Source: Bryopsis sp. KO-2023
Taxonomy: Eukaryota > Chlorophyta > Ulvophyceae > Bryopsidales > Bryopsidaceae
DNA length: 64,000 nucleotides
NCBI GenBank assembly: GCA_030272585.1
Contig: BSYQ01000003.1
Coordinates: forward strand, 6,696,001 to 6,760,000
Direction of reading: 5' to 3'
Each line of letters begins with the position of its first letter. The first letter of the stretch is position 1. The position numbers and the translations under genes were made by a program. Shown here in pieces: positions 12,566 through 22,917 of this stretch. The notes under the pieces are model-generated. The model saw only the letters and a program-made list of their open reading frames with translations, was not told where the DNA came from and made no database searches.

Positions 12566-13751
12566 TGCGGACCCCTCTCCTGAACGGAAATAAGCCCACT
12601 CAAGTCAACTCATCACATCCCATCTTTCGTTTTCTGGCAGCGCTGGGAAAGATTGCGGATGTTCAATCGAGGCACTCACACGAAGCTCCTCTCTGTCCGC
12701 GTTTAACCACTGTTATTAAAGATCGTTCGTTCCTAGGCAACCACCGTTCTATTATTTCCTCGCCTTGGGTGTGTTCTTGAAATTGTAAGAAAGAAAGGTT
12801 TCGACACCAACTGTGTATGGTAACTTGCGCTCAGCTTCTCGTTTGCGTAAAAGCTTTCCCTGTGGCTTACGACTCGTACGTGTGTCGGACAATAGGAAAA
12901 AAGGTCGATATACGTCAAAGTTCAAGGTTTTTTAAGGTTCTACAGACACAGCCAGCAGGTTGGTCCAAAAAACAACACAACTTTCTCTTTTTCGCCGCTC
13001 ACCTCTGCTGCTGGGACGCCTCGAGGTCCAGGGTAGCGATACAGTGTCACTGCACGGGGAAAACAAGCTGTGGTTGAGGTTATCGCTCGACCGCGACTGG
13101 CCCACGCATCACGAACAGAGAAGGATGATAACGGAGCGCACAAGTTTTCTCTTACCGCGCTTGATGGAGCCAATACTCAGCTCACGGGCCCTGCATACGA
13201 AGCAACAGGTCCTTGCGCACGACGACAGAGACGGAAAGGTGGACAATGGAGGCGAACAAGACGTGGTTTTGACCTTGTGGGGTTCTGCAGACGACGGTGG
13301 TCACGTGGAGATAGGAGGTTGACCTTCGCATTAAGGTTTTGGAGGCTTTATCCCCAGTCTCACATACGGATCTTTCGGCTATTTTGGTTAGCATACCACT
13401 CCGCCGTTGTGTGAAGATGGGGGTTGTGGGGGGTTGGAAAGGAGGAGCAGGAGAGAGGGGCTGTGGTGTTTTCCCCACTCGCAACACAGCTGCCCACCAG
13501 TGTCTTCCTTATTTCTATTCCAGCCAACACCCACCCGGCCGCAAACCGGCAGCCATGCATCAATGTTCTCCACGAAATGATATCAAACAAACGAACATCG
13601 AATTAATCATATCCAGCATCAATATGTAAATTAATCTACATACCAAATTCCTATCAGTTTGTTTACATAACCAATTTCGTAAGATGTAAAACCGACGTTC
13701 AGAAAGACGAAAAATCCTGACATCTCAGCCCCCAACAAATCACCCCACAGA
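12566..13751. other. Intergenic region, unresolved
   Basis: Several short open frames on both strands (for example 12940-13487 on the minus strand) but none with recognisable domains. GC content is higher than in the deserts, and splice-like sites exist (CGCG|GTAAGAG near 13157, minus strand), so a small gene could be hidden here. It also holds the promoter of the methyltransferase gene that starts at 13752. Confidence 0.35.
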
Positions 13752-16573
13752 ATGTCGGTTTCGGCGTTCAAAGGGATCCCCTCGCCGACATGGACAAGCC
13801 ACCCAGCACGACGCCAAAGGTTGGATACGAGTGTGGGAATTTCTTTTCAGGGCCCCACTTTCGGTGTCGAAATTATTTTCCCTTGAAGCTCGTTTTCGTG
13901 TTTGTTCTGGTTTGCAGCCCTGGTGTTCGCTGCCATGAGTCACGTGGTCCGACTCAGCGGTTTGGTGATATGAGTGCTGAGCTCAGAGAGCTGGCCTCGC
14001 CAGAAGCCCTTCAGAAATTGGAAGAGGCCAGGGAAGGTATCTTTGCATTCATCACACCCTCTGTACATTAGAAATTCTCACATGGATGAGTAATTTATTG
14101 GTTGGATGCACTGAAAATTGAAATGTTACCAGTGGACCGAAGTTATTGGCATTGTAAGAGATAATTTTCCTTAAAATGTTCAATCAAATTGCAACTGACT
14201 GTGGCACAGGAGTTGGACATACACTCCATAGTTGATTGACTATTATTATTTTAGTTTATTTTGTTTGCTGGATGTCTGACAGACGACCTTGTGTCTTCAA
14301 CCACATTCACTTTCGACGAGGGCTGGGGTGCCGACATTCTGGACGATGATGCTGAAGAGGAGGAACCCGACGAGGTCAGATATCTTCCTGGCTGTGGAAA
14401 AGAAATATGCGTGAAAACTTTTGCTGGCATTTAAGTAGCCTGCACAGTAGGCCACATGGATCAGATGATTTGGTTTGCTTGACTTCATTTTGCATGAATT
14501 GGAGCAGGATGATGTGGACCGGATGCTCAAGAACGCAGTTTCGGATGCTCGGTTCGATTTAATGCCGAACCACATGGTCAAGAGGCTTCAGTCACAGCAG
14601 CAGGAAGCCCACAGAGTCAATGGGAACACCAATGTAGGGAAATTTTTTAGACCCAAATCACCAAATCGATCGATCGGGAGGTATTTTTTTTTAAATCCCG
14701 CCCCCCCCTCCCCTTGTTGCACCATCTCCAAATTGCCATCAGTGATCAGGGAATTAAACTTGCTATCTTACACTTGTGGTTCATCTTTTTTACTTCTTTT
14801 TTTTTGTACAGAGGGACAAGCTTCGAGAGATGAAAGCCCTGCGGAAAACTCACAAGCGTCTGAGGATTATCAGCGGGGAATTCGCAGGTTTGGAGCCAAA
14901 GATCGGACCACCCGTAAATGTGTCATGTTGAATTTCCGGACTGGCATGTCCATCATGGATGTGTTCGCATATTAAAGGATGTCTGATTATGTCCAGGTCG
15001 CCGCTTGAACTCCCCACGAAGCAAAAACGTACGGCCAATGATGGAGAGAGTCCGTGCTGCAGTGTTTGACATGCTCCTCTCACATTCTGGATCCATGGGG
15101 GGCTTTCCTACATCCACGAAATGGCTTGATCTGTTTGCTGGGACGGTACGCAGTGCGAAACCTCTTTTCAAAAAGTGGTTTACTCACAAAAGCATTCTGC
15201 ACCCCCGTCTGGTTTAAACAATGTTCAACGGTGGGACGAAGATACTACACACTGTTGAGCCAAAAACAGAAATAAGAAAGAAAAGAAAAGAAAGAAATGT
15301 GTTGTTTTTTTGCTTTTTTTCAGGGTTCCGTTGGATTGGAGGCACTCTCGCGAGGGTGTGGGGAATGTGAATTTATCGAACTCGATCCTTGGGTCACCTC
15401 CTCTGTGCTGGAGCCCAACATACAAGCATGTTCCTGTGAAATGCGTTCAAGCACTCACACAATGGTAGAAAAAAATGCACAAATACACACACAGATATAC
15501 ATGGCGTTTTACTCAGCAACAACACAGTCAGACTGACTTGCCAGTGTTAAAGACTCCGAAGCTTTTCCCACAATTTGCCAACAGAAATACTGAGGAAGGA
15601 GAATAAATAGAGGGGATTCATGGGGTTGTGAATGTGGCGAGTCGATGGGGCTGATATGTGTTTTCGGATGTTTGTGGTTTAGAGGGCTGAGGATTATTTG
15701 AAGAGGGCGGCAGAGCAGCCCCAATTCTCCAGAGGTCCCTTTGATTACATCAGTGTTTGTCCGCCATACCTGCAGGTACACCCTCGTTCTTAGCTTCCTG
15801 GTCGATCAACAGACGCCCATTCACTCCCCAAAACTTGGGCACCTCTCAAAAAAGTCATATTCAGAAAGAAAACTGAAACATTGTGTTGCAAATGTCACTT
15901 TTTCAGTCTTTTTGATGCATTCGATTTACTTCAATCGTAGTTTTTTTTTAAATCTTGTGAAGCTATGGCTTTACGGTTTCCTCTATATTGAATTGAAATT
16001 ATTTTGCACACGGCTACAAGGCTGACTGCAGCCCATTCACGGAAGTGTGTTATAGGCTCTCTACATTTTTGTTGAATGATTGGACAGGTATCGTATCCGG
16101 AGCTTCAGGACCTTCTGGAACAATCTGGCTTGATAACCGACGAGTCTGTCATATTTCTGGAATATCCAAAACAGGTGAGAAGCAAGCTTGTATATTCATT
16201 TTTATTCCAAAATTTTGCAAGGAGGTCGCTCATTGATCCAGTGCATCATACCTGGTGCCACTGAAAAAATTAGATTAGAAAAAGAATGTAGCTAGAAGTA
16301 TGAATGAATGAATGAATGAATGTTTAATTTACATTAGGCAAACTTGCCCAACGAACTTGCCGTCCACAATGAGGTAATTTTAGCCCGAAGCTAGAAGTAA
16401 AAGAATGATTTATGTTTTTGTCATCTGGGATCAAAATTGTCCATCTTGTTGATAAATGTCCACTTCTTCTTTTACAGTTGTCGAAAGAGATTCGAGACAA
16501 AATTGGACCGCTGTCCATGGTGAAAGACAGAAAGTACGGCCGAACCTTTCTGGCAGTGTACGCTTGCACATAA
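13752..16573 (+). CDS. RsmD-family rRNA (guanine-N2) methyltransferase, organellar type
   Basis: About nine to ten exons are visible, including 13752 to about 13829, 13919-14038, 14283-14372, 14508 to about 14634, near 14812, near 14999, near 15324, near 15680, near 16088 and 16480-16573. The C-terminal half matches bacterial RsmD, which makes m2G966 in 16S rRNA using SAM: RLRIISGEFAG at the domain start, LDLFAGTGSVGLEALSRG (SAM-binding motif I, joined across a splice), EFIELD (motif II) and FDYISVCPPYLQ, the catalytic NPPF-type motif here reading CPPY. About 200 residues of acidic and charged sequence precede the domain, with the start MSVSAFKGIPS at the front, likely including organelle targeting. 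Plants have a comparable nuclear-encoded enzyme. The first exons join in phase (CAAAG|C, GAAG|AC), supporting the start. Confidence 0.87.
16303..16323. repeat. (GAAT)n microsatellite
   Basis: Five tandem GAAT units in the last intron of the RsmD-type gene. A second, shorter (GAAT)n run occurs near 61264 in the fructosamine kinase gene. Confidence 0.8.
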
Positions 16574-17914
16574 TCTCTTCCCCAGAAGGGATAACCTGAA
16601 ACCCGTGTTACTGTACCTGGAAAGAACTTTATTCACACAAGAAGTAATTTTGCCATCAAGCCATCAACAGCGTGGGTGAAATTGTGTGATTAGGAATGCC
16701 AGGGAATGTTCTTCAGCTTTTTTTTTGAGCAAATGTACGAGGGGACACTAATGATTTCAAGGATGGCCATTCTGTTTCCGGGAAGATGTAAATCTTTTGC
16801 TACGGTCCAGGCAGCGAGAATCGTTTTTTTTTTCTTCTTAAAATGACTCTCACTGTTCGACCTCAACAAATTTTGTTGTTGAAATGATGGAATCTTGGAA
16901 ACTGTTCACACTTGAGTAGGTCGCCATGGATGAATTAGTCAAGTCTGTTTCAAGTCTCAAAATCAATGAGCTGCCATGCACACCACCATGATGGATGAAT
17001 TAGTCAATTGAAAGTGGCTCCAGGTTTTTACAAGTCGGAAGGTAACAGACAATTGCGTAACAAAAGAACACCACACTCCCTCACTCGATCATTATTCGCA
17101 TCGTAAGTAAAACCATCAGCTTAGTCAACCCTCAATTGACAGAAACACTCATACAAACTGACTCAGTCCCCGCTCATCAATCCCACGCTCATCAACCTAT
17201 CAAATCCGTCGGTATCATTCTTGCGGGCCCGAAAAAAATAACTTTCCACAGCCAAAAACATGAAAACTTCGCTAAATCTTACAGAACACTTTTTTTTTTG
17301 TTTTCCCATAAGTCCTACTATTGCCGGTCCCTTTTTTTTTTGTTGTTCTTTTTCTGTTCTGTGGGCCAAATCCCTGGTTTCAAATCTCATAATAGCATTT
17401 CACTGACCAGCCATATATCTGGGGACAACTATAAAAATTTCATTCTATATATTCTACTGTGCTATTGAATTTGTATTCATAAACCCGATCCCACACTTGT
17501 GAAGCATAAAGGGAATAGAGGAAGTAAGAAAAAACAAAACAATAAAATACGGTAATCCACTTGACAGCTACCAAAAAAATCTGTGATTTTTAGTTCCCCC
17601 AACTTGCTAAACATTGCTATATTCCTGTTTCTATGGTAGTCCAATCATCAAAATCGAACCTGGCCGTTGGCCCCCCTCACTCTATGTACCCATCAGCAAA
17701 TTGGTTTGTTTTGCACACGTCCGGCCTGCAAAGAGGAAAAGCCGCCACGAATTCAACAAGAAGCATAAATTTTTTTATTTTTTTTTTTAAGTTGGGAATT
17801 TGAAGATAAAAGATTATGTATTTTTTACTTTAAATTTAGTGATACAGGCTACATGAAGCGATTCTGAGCAGGGGACGTCCCTATTATCATATTGGGCTGG
17901 ATGGTGGTTGTTCA
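16574..17914. other. Convergent intergenic region
   Basis: Lies between the stops of the methyltransferase (+) and the GILT-like gene (-). It holds poly(T) runs near 17290, 17332 and 17770 and no convincing exon. A (GAAT)n microsatellite lies just upstream at about 16303-16323, inside the last intron of the methyltransferase. Confidence 0.45.
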
Positions 17915-18946
17915 TCAATCGATCAGCACAGATTGCCTCAGGGGGTCGCTCAAGTAATTATTAGTAGCATTCAAGTTATTAACTCACCTTTCGTCCTGTG
18001 GAATTGTGACACAAATGAGCTGCTGAAGATAAATGTCGCTGTCATAGACCGGCATGTTGTTCACAACGAGCCAAGGGACCCATCTGTGCTTTACGTCCAA
18101 ATCCTGAGTCGCGTGGAAGGCTTTCTCGAAAAGCTTTTCCCCTTTGTCTCCAAGTGCACAACCGATGATATCTTGTGCAGAAAATTTTCCCTAAACCAAA
18201 AGGAAAAACAGGGCAAAAAACTGGAGATGAGAAACCATCACCAGCACATGAAGCTTGTTTTGGTTTCAGTTCTTAATGCAATAGGAGTGCAATTTTGCTG
18301 TTGAAAGAGGGGATTCGGGCAGATTTCTTGCAGGAAATTTGATTTTGCTTCTTTGATTGACTTGATTCTTTGCTGATGCATGGAAATGTGATTCATTCTT
18401 TTTCCTTGCATTTCTTGGTAAGAGGAAACACAGTACCTTGTCCGCGCAATACTGGACGTAGTTCTCGCTGGCTAGAGCGGCCTCCACGTCCGCCTCAAGG
18501 CACGCGACGACGGGTAGCCAGACTTTGGGGTCGTCACTCAAAGACATCGCACATTCTACAGCTGCGTTCATAAGGCACTCGTCATCACCGTGTTGGCAGT
18601 GTATTTCTCCGTCGTCACGCATATGCGCGTTCCCGGACGCAATGAGCCTGACGTCGACCCAATCAATAAGGCCGTTGCCCACCAGCGGGTAAACGATATC
18701 CTTCAAGTATCTTCGACACGACTTACACAGGCCTTCCATGTACAGGTCCACCTTCAGCGAAACGATCACAGCTAAGCAATCGGCGGGAAAAAACCACGAA
18801 ACAACTCTCGCTGATCGTTTCGAAACGGTCGAGTAAACGTTTCTTCGACACACACACACCTTTACTTTCTCGCTGCGGGTGTGGCATATTTGCACCACCA
18901 GTAAGAATACCGTTATCAGTACTTTGGTCCGCCTCGGCTTCGCCAT
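17915..18946 (-). CDS. GILT-family thiol reductase, secreted or lysosomal
   Basis: Three exons (18946-18437, 18190-17988, 17948-17915) sum to 747 nt, 248 residues. GILT proteins reduce disulfides in the lumen of endosomes and lysosomes at low pH. The N-terminus MAKPRRTKVLITVFLLVVQI is a signal peptide. The active-site motif CKSC sits in LYMEGLCKSCRRYL, and the family signature CQHG-x2-EC is present as CQHGDDEC. Exon 2 carries WVPWLVVN, as in family members before the C-terminal cysteine. The last intron is only 39 nt and contains TACTAAT shortly before its AG, a good branch-point match. The final exon adds about eleven residues. A possible extra intron near the signal peptide is not needed to keep the frame. 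Confidence 0.88.
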
Positions 18947-19170
18947 TTGCCTTGGCCGTGGAACGCGCAGTATATCCCTGTTCGGCGAAGGGGGAGTTTT
19001 GTATTGATGCTCTCTGGCAGCAGCTGTTCCACGGCCGCTAATGAGATATCCTCGAACTGCGACCGTGTCTTGTGGAGGGTTGAGTGGTGCAGATATCTGA
19101 TCCCGGAAACTCGCATGCACATTCTCAGACAAATCACGATCGAAAGTTCGATTTGCACAAGCGCGCCACA

Positions 19171-20491
19171 ATGCCCTTTCCTTCTTTCCTTTGGGTCTCT
19201 ATACTTTCGGATGCTTCATCCAGTTTCATTCTTGGTTCCTTGGGGGGTTATGGCCTCTTTTTGCCTTATTATTGGTTACAGGTTCCTTTGGCTTTGTAGA
19301 CTTTTGCATGCTTGATTCTACCACGGATGTGTTCATGTCTGGAATGGGGGAGTGCGGAAGGGGTTCACTGTATCGCAAGTCTGACATGGAAGGCTATGAC
19401 GGATCAATGAAAATGGGTTCATTGACTCTAGTAAGACGTGGACGCAAAAAGAGGCAAAGTCATGTTTGCTGTTGTGATTTTCGCGGGCTTTACTGACCAG
19501 GCACAGAGCCGATTGGATAATGCAGATTTGTGAACACGTTTTTAGAACGTACAACTTTTGAGTTGGTTTCTTATTGCATCCACCAGATCCCCATAGGAGT
19601 GTCAGGAGTTTGAATAATGGTCGGTATTGGCCAAAAGTGCCACATTCGGCCAGACCAAACCAAACCAAAAATTACCATAAAATTTTGTTCTTGGTCAATT
19701 ATTGTAGAACAAGCAAGGGATGAAAACCCTGGGGCGATCGCGCAGTCTATTTCTCTTTTGTGTCGTTTTCGTGGTTGCACTTTTCCAAACTTAAGAAAGA
19801 TGTTCTGGGTTTGTGAAACGTGGTTGCGCTCTGAGGCGAGGTTTAAAAAAACTCTCACCCCCTGGCGGCCGTAGGGTCAGTCCATAAGGTTACTTCCGCG
19901 GAAACTCGCTGGCCTCTGTTGGGAGTTTTTGACGATCCTACTTTAGGATCTCCTTCAGGTAGCTGGTATTGCTTGGTGCTGCTCATTTCAGTCGGGGTTT
20001 TTTTTCAACTTTTCCAGGTGCATTTGTTGACAGTTGTTTTTTGGTGGGCCACAGTGATGTTTTGATAAAGCGATTTATGAGTGCTTCAATGACATGAGAC
20101 TGTCCCTGAGTGGCCTTGTTTTCTTTTTCTGTTCAAACTTTGTCTTTCAAGACAGTAGTATTGTGCTGAATTTGTGGATATTTTTAGGATCCATTTCAAG
20201 TCAATTCCTAATTGTTGCTCCACAGTTTGTGATCTTCAGTTGCGTATGTGTTTTCGTAATTCTGCATGAAAATCAATTCTCCTCCATGCCAGTTGTTCCA
20301 CCTGACTGTTCTTGTCAATTTTCAAGATTTTTTTTTTTTTTAAGGTGTGTTTCATTGAAACCAATATGCACTTTTCCATCCTTTCTTTTTGTAGGTGCGA
20401 TACGGTAAGGGGGTTAGCTTCTGGAACTGCCCACATGGGCCCTAATTTGTTCGCCACGAATCATGTTCTGGCCGGAACAATAGGTGGAAGA
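19171..20491 (+). CDS. Possible spliced gene, unrecognised
   Basis: Starts with an ATG 225 bp from the divergent GILT-like start. A first exon (MPFPSFLWVSILS, then a glycine-rich hydrophobic run) could splice near 19275 to an exon encoding FVDFCMLDSTTDVFMSGMG and a basic tail. A terminal exon near 20400-20491 reads GLASGTAHMGPNLFATNHVL and ends GTIGGR-stop. Splice phases could not be closed with certainty. The hydrophobic, glycine-rich look suggests a small membrane protein. No family recognised. Confidence 0.28.
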
Positions 20492-20625
20492 TGATATCAC
20501 CACTCTGCCGTTGACCTTGTGATCATAAAGGATTTTCTAGACCAAAAACAAAGCCTCTTTCCGTGGCTAACTGGCCCAAAGCTCTGTTGCGGCTCCCACA
20601 CCATTGGCGACCCTGTTGGCAGTCC

Positions 20626-20673
20626 CAGCAAACCCTGGTCAGCAATCCCTGGTCTGACAAACCAGGGTTGCTG
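20626..20673. repeat. Imperfect inverted repeat (hairpin)
   Basis: CAGCAAACCCTGGT at 20626-20639 pairs with ACCAGGGTTGCTG at 20661-20673, one base unpaired. A third CCCTGGT copy lies in the loop. Flanking GGCAG/CTGCC may lengthen the stem. Confidence 0.65.
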
Positions 20674-20883
20674 CCAGTACTTGCGACAAGTTTGCACACG
20701 AGAAATAATTTGGTTTCTCAATTCATGTGACCCAATGGGTGTTGGGATATTGATAGGAGTTTCGGTGGCTTCTTGGACCATATGTGAAGTGGATTTTGCA
20801 GGTTGTAAACCTTGTTTCCTTTATTCCTTGATGGAGTACCACGTTTGTGAAATGATTTGAGTGTGAAGGTGGTCACCCAAATT

Positions 20884-20901
20884 CCCCCCCCCCCCCCCCC
20901 C
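20884..20901. repeat. Poly(C) tract, 18 bases
   Basis: Uninterrupted run of C. Confidence 0.9.
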
Positions 20902-21319
20902 TCAAGAAATAAAAAAAGGTCGCTTTAAAAAAGTGTTAGTATGTGCCCTATGTACTGAAAAGATTTCGCCATGCTTTTTCTACAACACTGAACCTGGAAG
21001 ATTTTACCACAATTAAAATCTTCTAGCTTCAGAATTGAATTGCAAGGAACGAATCAAAGGCTCACTTTTCGAACAGTCAGGGATGAGACCGTCCAGCCAA
21101 GAAACCACTGCAATTCACTGGCGGCATGGAATTCGCCGTGGCGTTATTTCTTCTTTCGTCGGCCAACACACCAAAGACGTCACATCCTGGTCTGACTCGA
21201 TGGAAGGCGGCGGCGACGGCCACAAATTTGGCATTTTCCTGCCGCTGCGGAAACCACGACTCGACAACCCCTGACCCTTTCTGACCATTATCTCTTCTCG
21301 CCCATTCGCAGCCAAAACA

Positions 21320-22068
21320 ATGTTCACCCGTTCCACTCTTTTCTTGGTGGTGGCGGTGGCTGTGTTGGCCACGATCGTGTCTGCGAATCAAAAGCTCCCG
21401 AAAAATTTGTTCGATTCCCCTTACAGCAAGAAGTTGAACCGCAAGGAGTTCCTGGAGTCGATCACTGATGGAAACGTCCATGTGGTGGAATTCTACTCCG
21501 ATGGATGCAGGGGATGCCAGAAATTCGCTGGCGACTGGAAAGCGATTGCTGAGAAATTCAAAGACACCGAGGGGGTCCAAATCGCTCAGGTGGGTGGCGT
21601 CCTGTCGAGAACACATTGACGCAACGCGAAATCCTGGGGTTTCGGTGATGGATAGGATTTGGCCCAATCTTTCTTGGGGTGTTGAAGGAGTATGGTGAAT
21701 TTTTTTGGTCAGGAATGGGAATTTTCTCTGAACTTTCCTGTCTTTTTTGAGAAAATTGGAGAAAACTGTAAGGGAATGCTCTGGGTGCTGCCAAATCAGC
21801 TGGAGTTGTTGTCTTCTTCGTACCGAAAATAGATTCCTTATTCCTGGCGATTGATAAATCACTTAGCAGCGAATGGTTTTGATGATAGGTGAACTGCAGT
21901 ATCGAAGGCAGGCTTTGCCGTCAGCGGGCCGTGAATGGGTATCCCACTGTCAAGGTTTTCCAGAACGGGGAAGAATATATCACGTATGAGGGTATCATGT
22001 TTGGTGAGCTGGTGGAAAAGTTCATTGCTTCAGTAGCCAGGGATCTCCTTCAAGAAACCACAAAGTAG
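21320..22068 (+). CDS. Secreted single-domain thioredoxin/PDI-like protein
   Basis: Two exons, 21320-21589 and 21889-22068, sum to 450 nt, 149 residues; the donor CAG|GTGGGT and acceptor ATAG|GTG keep phase 0. The N-terminus MFTRSTLFLVVAVAVLATIV is a signal peptide. A thioredoxin fold follows: VVEFYSDGCRGCQKF carries the CxxC active site as CRGC, then VNGYPTVKVFQNG has the conserved cis-proline (YPT). This is the layout of a PDI a-type domain, acting in ER disulfide exchange. There is no KDEL-like retention signal: the C-terminus is QETTK. Two further cysteines (NCSIEGRLC) flank the middle of the domain, as in some PDI-D and Erp-type proteins. The intron is 299 nt. Confidence 0.85.
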
Positions 22069-22917
22069 TGGTAGTTTTCGCACTGGATAGGCGAAATTGC
22101 AGTGCTCATTACCCAGGGGTCCAAACTTATCACACATGTTTGTCTCTCCCGTTGTTTGGATTTACAGCTGCCATTTCTGCTGGGGTGAATGGTGGTCTTG
22201 ATTAATAAAGAAAACTTTGTTTTTCTCCATTTTGGGGGGTGGGAGGTAGGGTTTTTTTTATCACAAGCTGGCTTTCGGAGGGAAGGCGGTGTCTGAAAGT
22301 TGCACGGTACTTTTAAGATGGATATTGTTCAACGACAAGTTTTTCGCCCTTCTGTGAAAGAGAGTGAAAAACTGTTCAGAGCTGGAACGGATTGAATTGC
22401 CACTGGCAGCATTGGAGGGTCCACAGAAAATAATAATTAAGCAATGTGCATGCAAAGATTAGGTGAAAACTGAAAAAAGCTGGGCGATTGTTGAATCTGT
22501 GGATGCCCACAGTGAATTCGGATATTTACAACCAAAAACAATCATGTTGCCTTCGAGAAACAGCAAAGATTTGACTGAAGAAAAAAAAAAGTTCAGGACT
22601 TCTCTAATGATGTGAAATCCACTAGAAATTTTGCATCAGTTTTCCCCACTTCCCCACCTTTATTTCTATTAGAGTAAAATCCCAGTTACTCATTTGAGAC
22701 CCCCCCTAAAAATTCTGTAGAAACATAAAACCACAATCCATTGACCAGCCTTCTTAAACACTGTCAAACAAAAATGAGCCCCCTCCCCCCCCCATCCAAA
22801 AAAAAAAGAATAGAGGGCAAAAACTGATAACTGCACAGACTTGCAAACTTTTTCATTTGTTCGGTTAGCCCTGGTCAATCATAACCAATCATCAACAGAA
22901 GAAAAAAACTAAAGTTC
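22069..22917. other. Convergent intergenic region
   Basis: Between the stops of the thioredoxin-like gene (+) and HAUS3 (-). Contains A-rich and C-rich runs and an AATAAA at about 22204-22209 on the plus strand, likely the poly(A) signal of the upstream gene. No exon seen. Confidence 0.5.

Larger units (their letters stand above)
20492..21319. other. Intergenic region with hairpin and poly(C) tract
   Basis: No convincing exon. Holds an imperfect inverted repeat at 20626-20673, an 18-base poly(C) tract at 20884-20901 and the presumed promoter of the thioredoxin-like gene. Confidence 0.4.
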
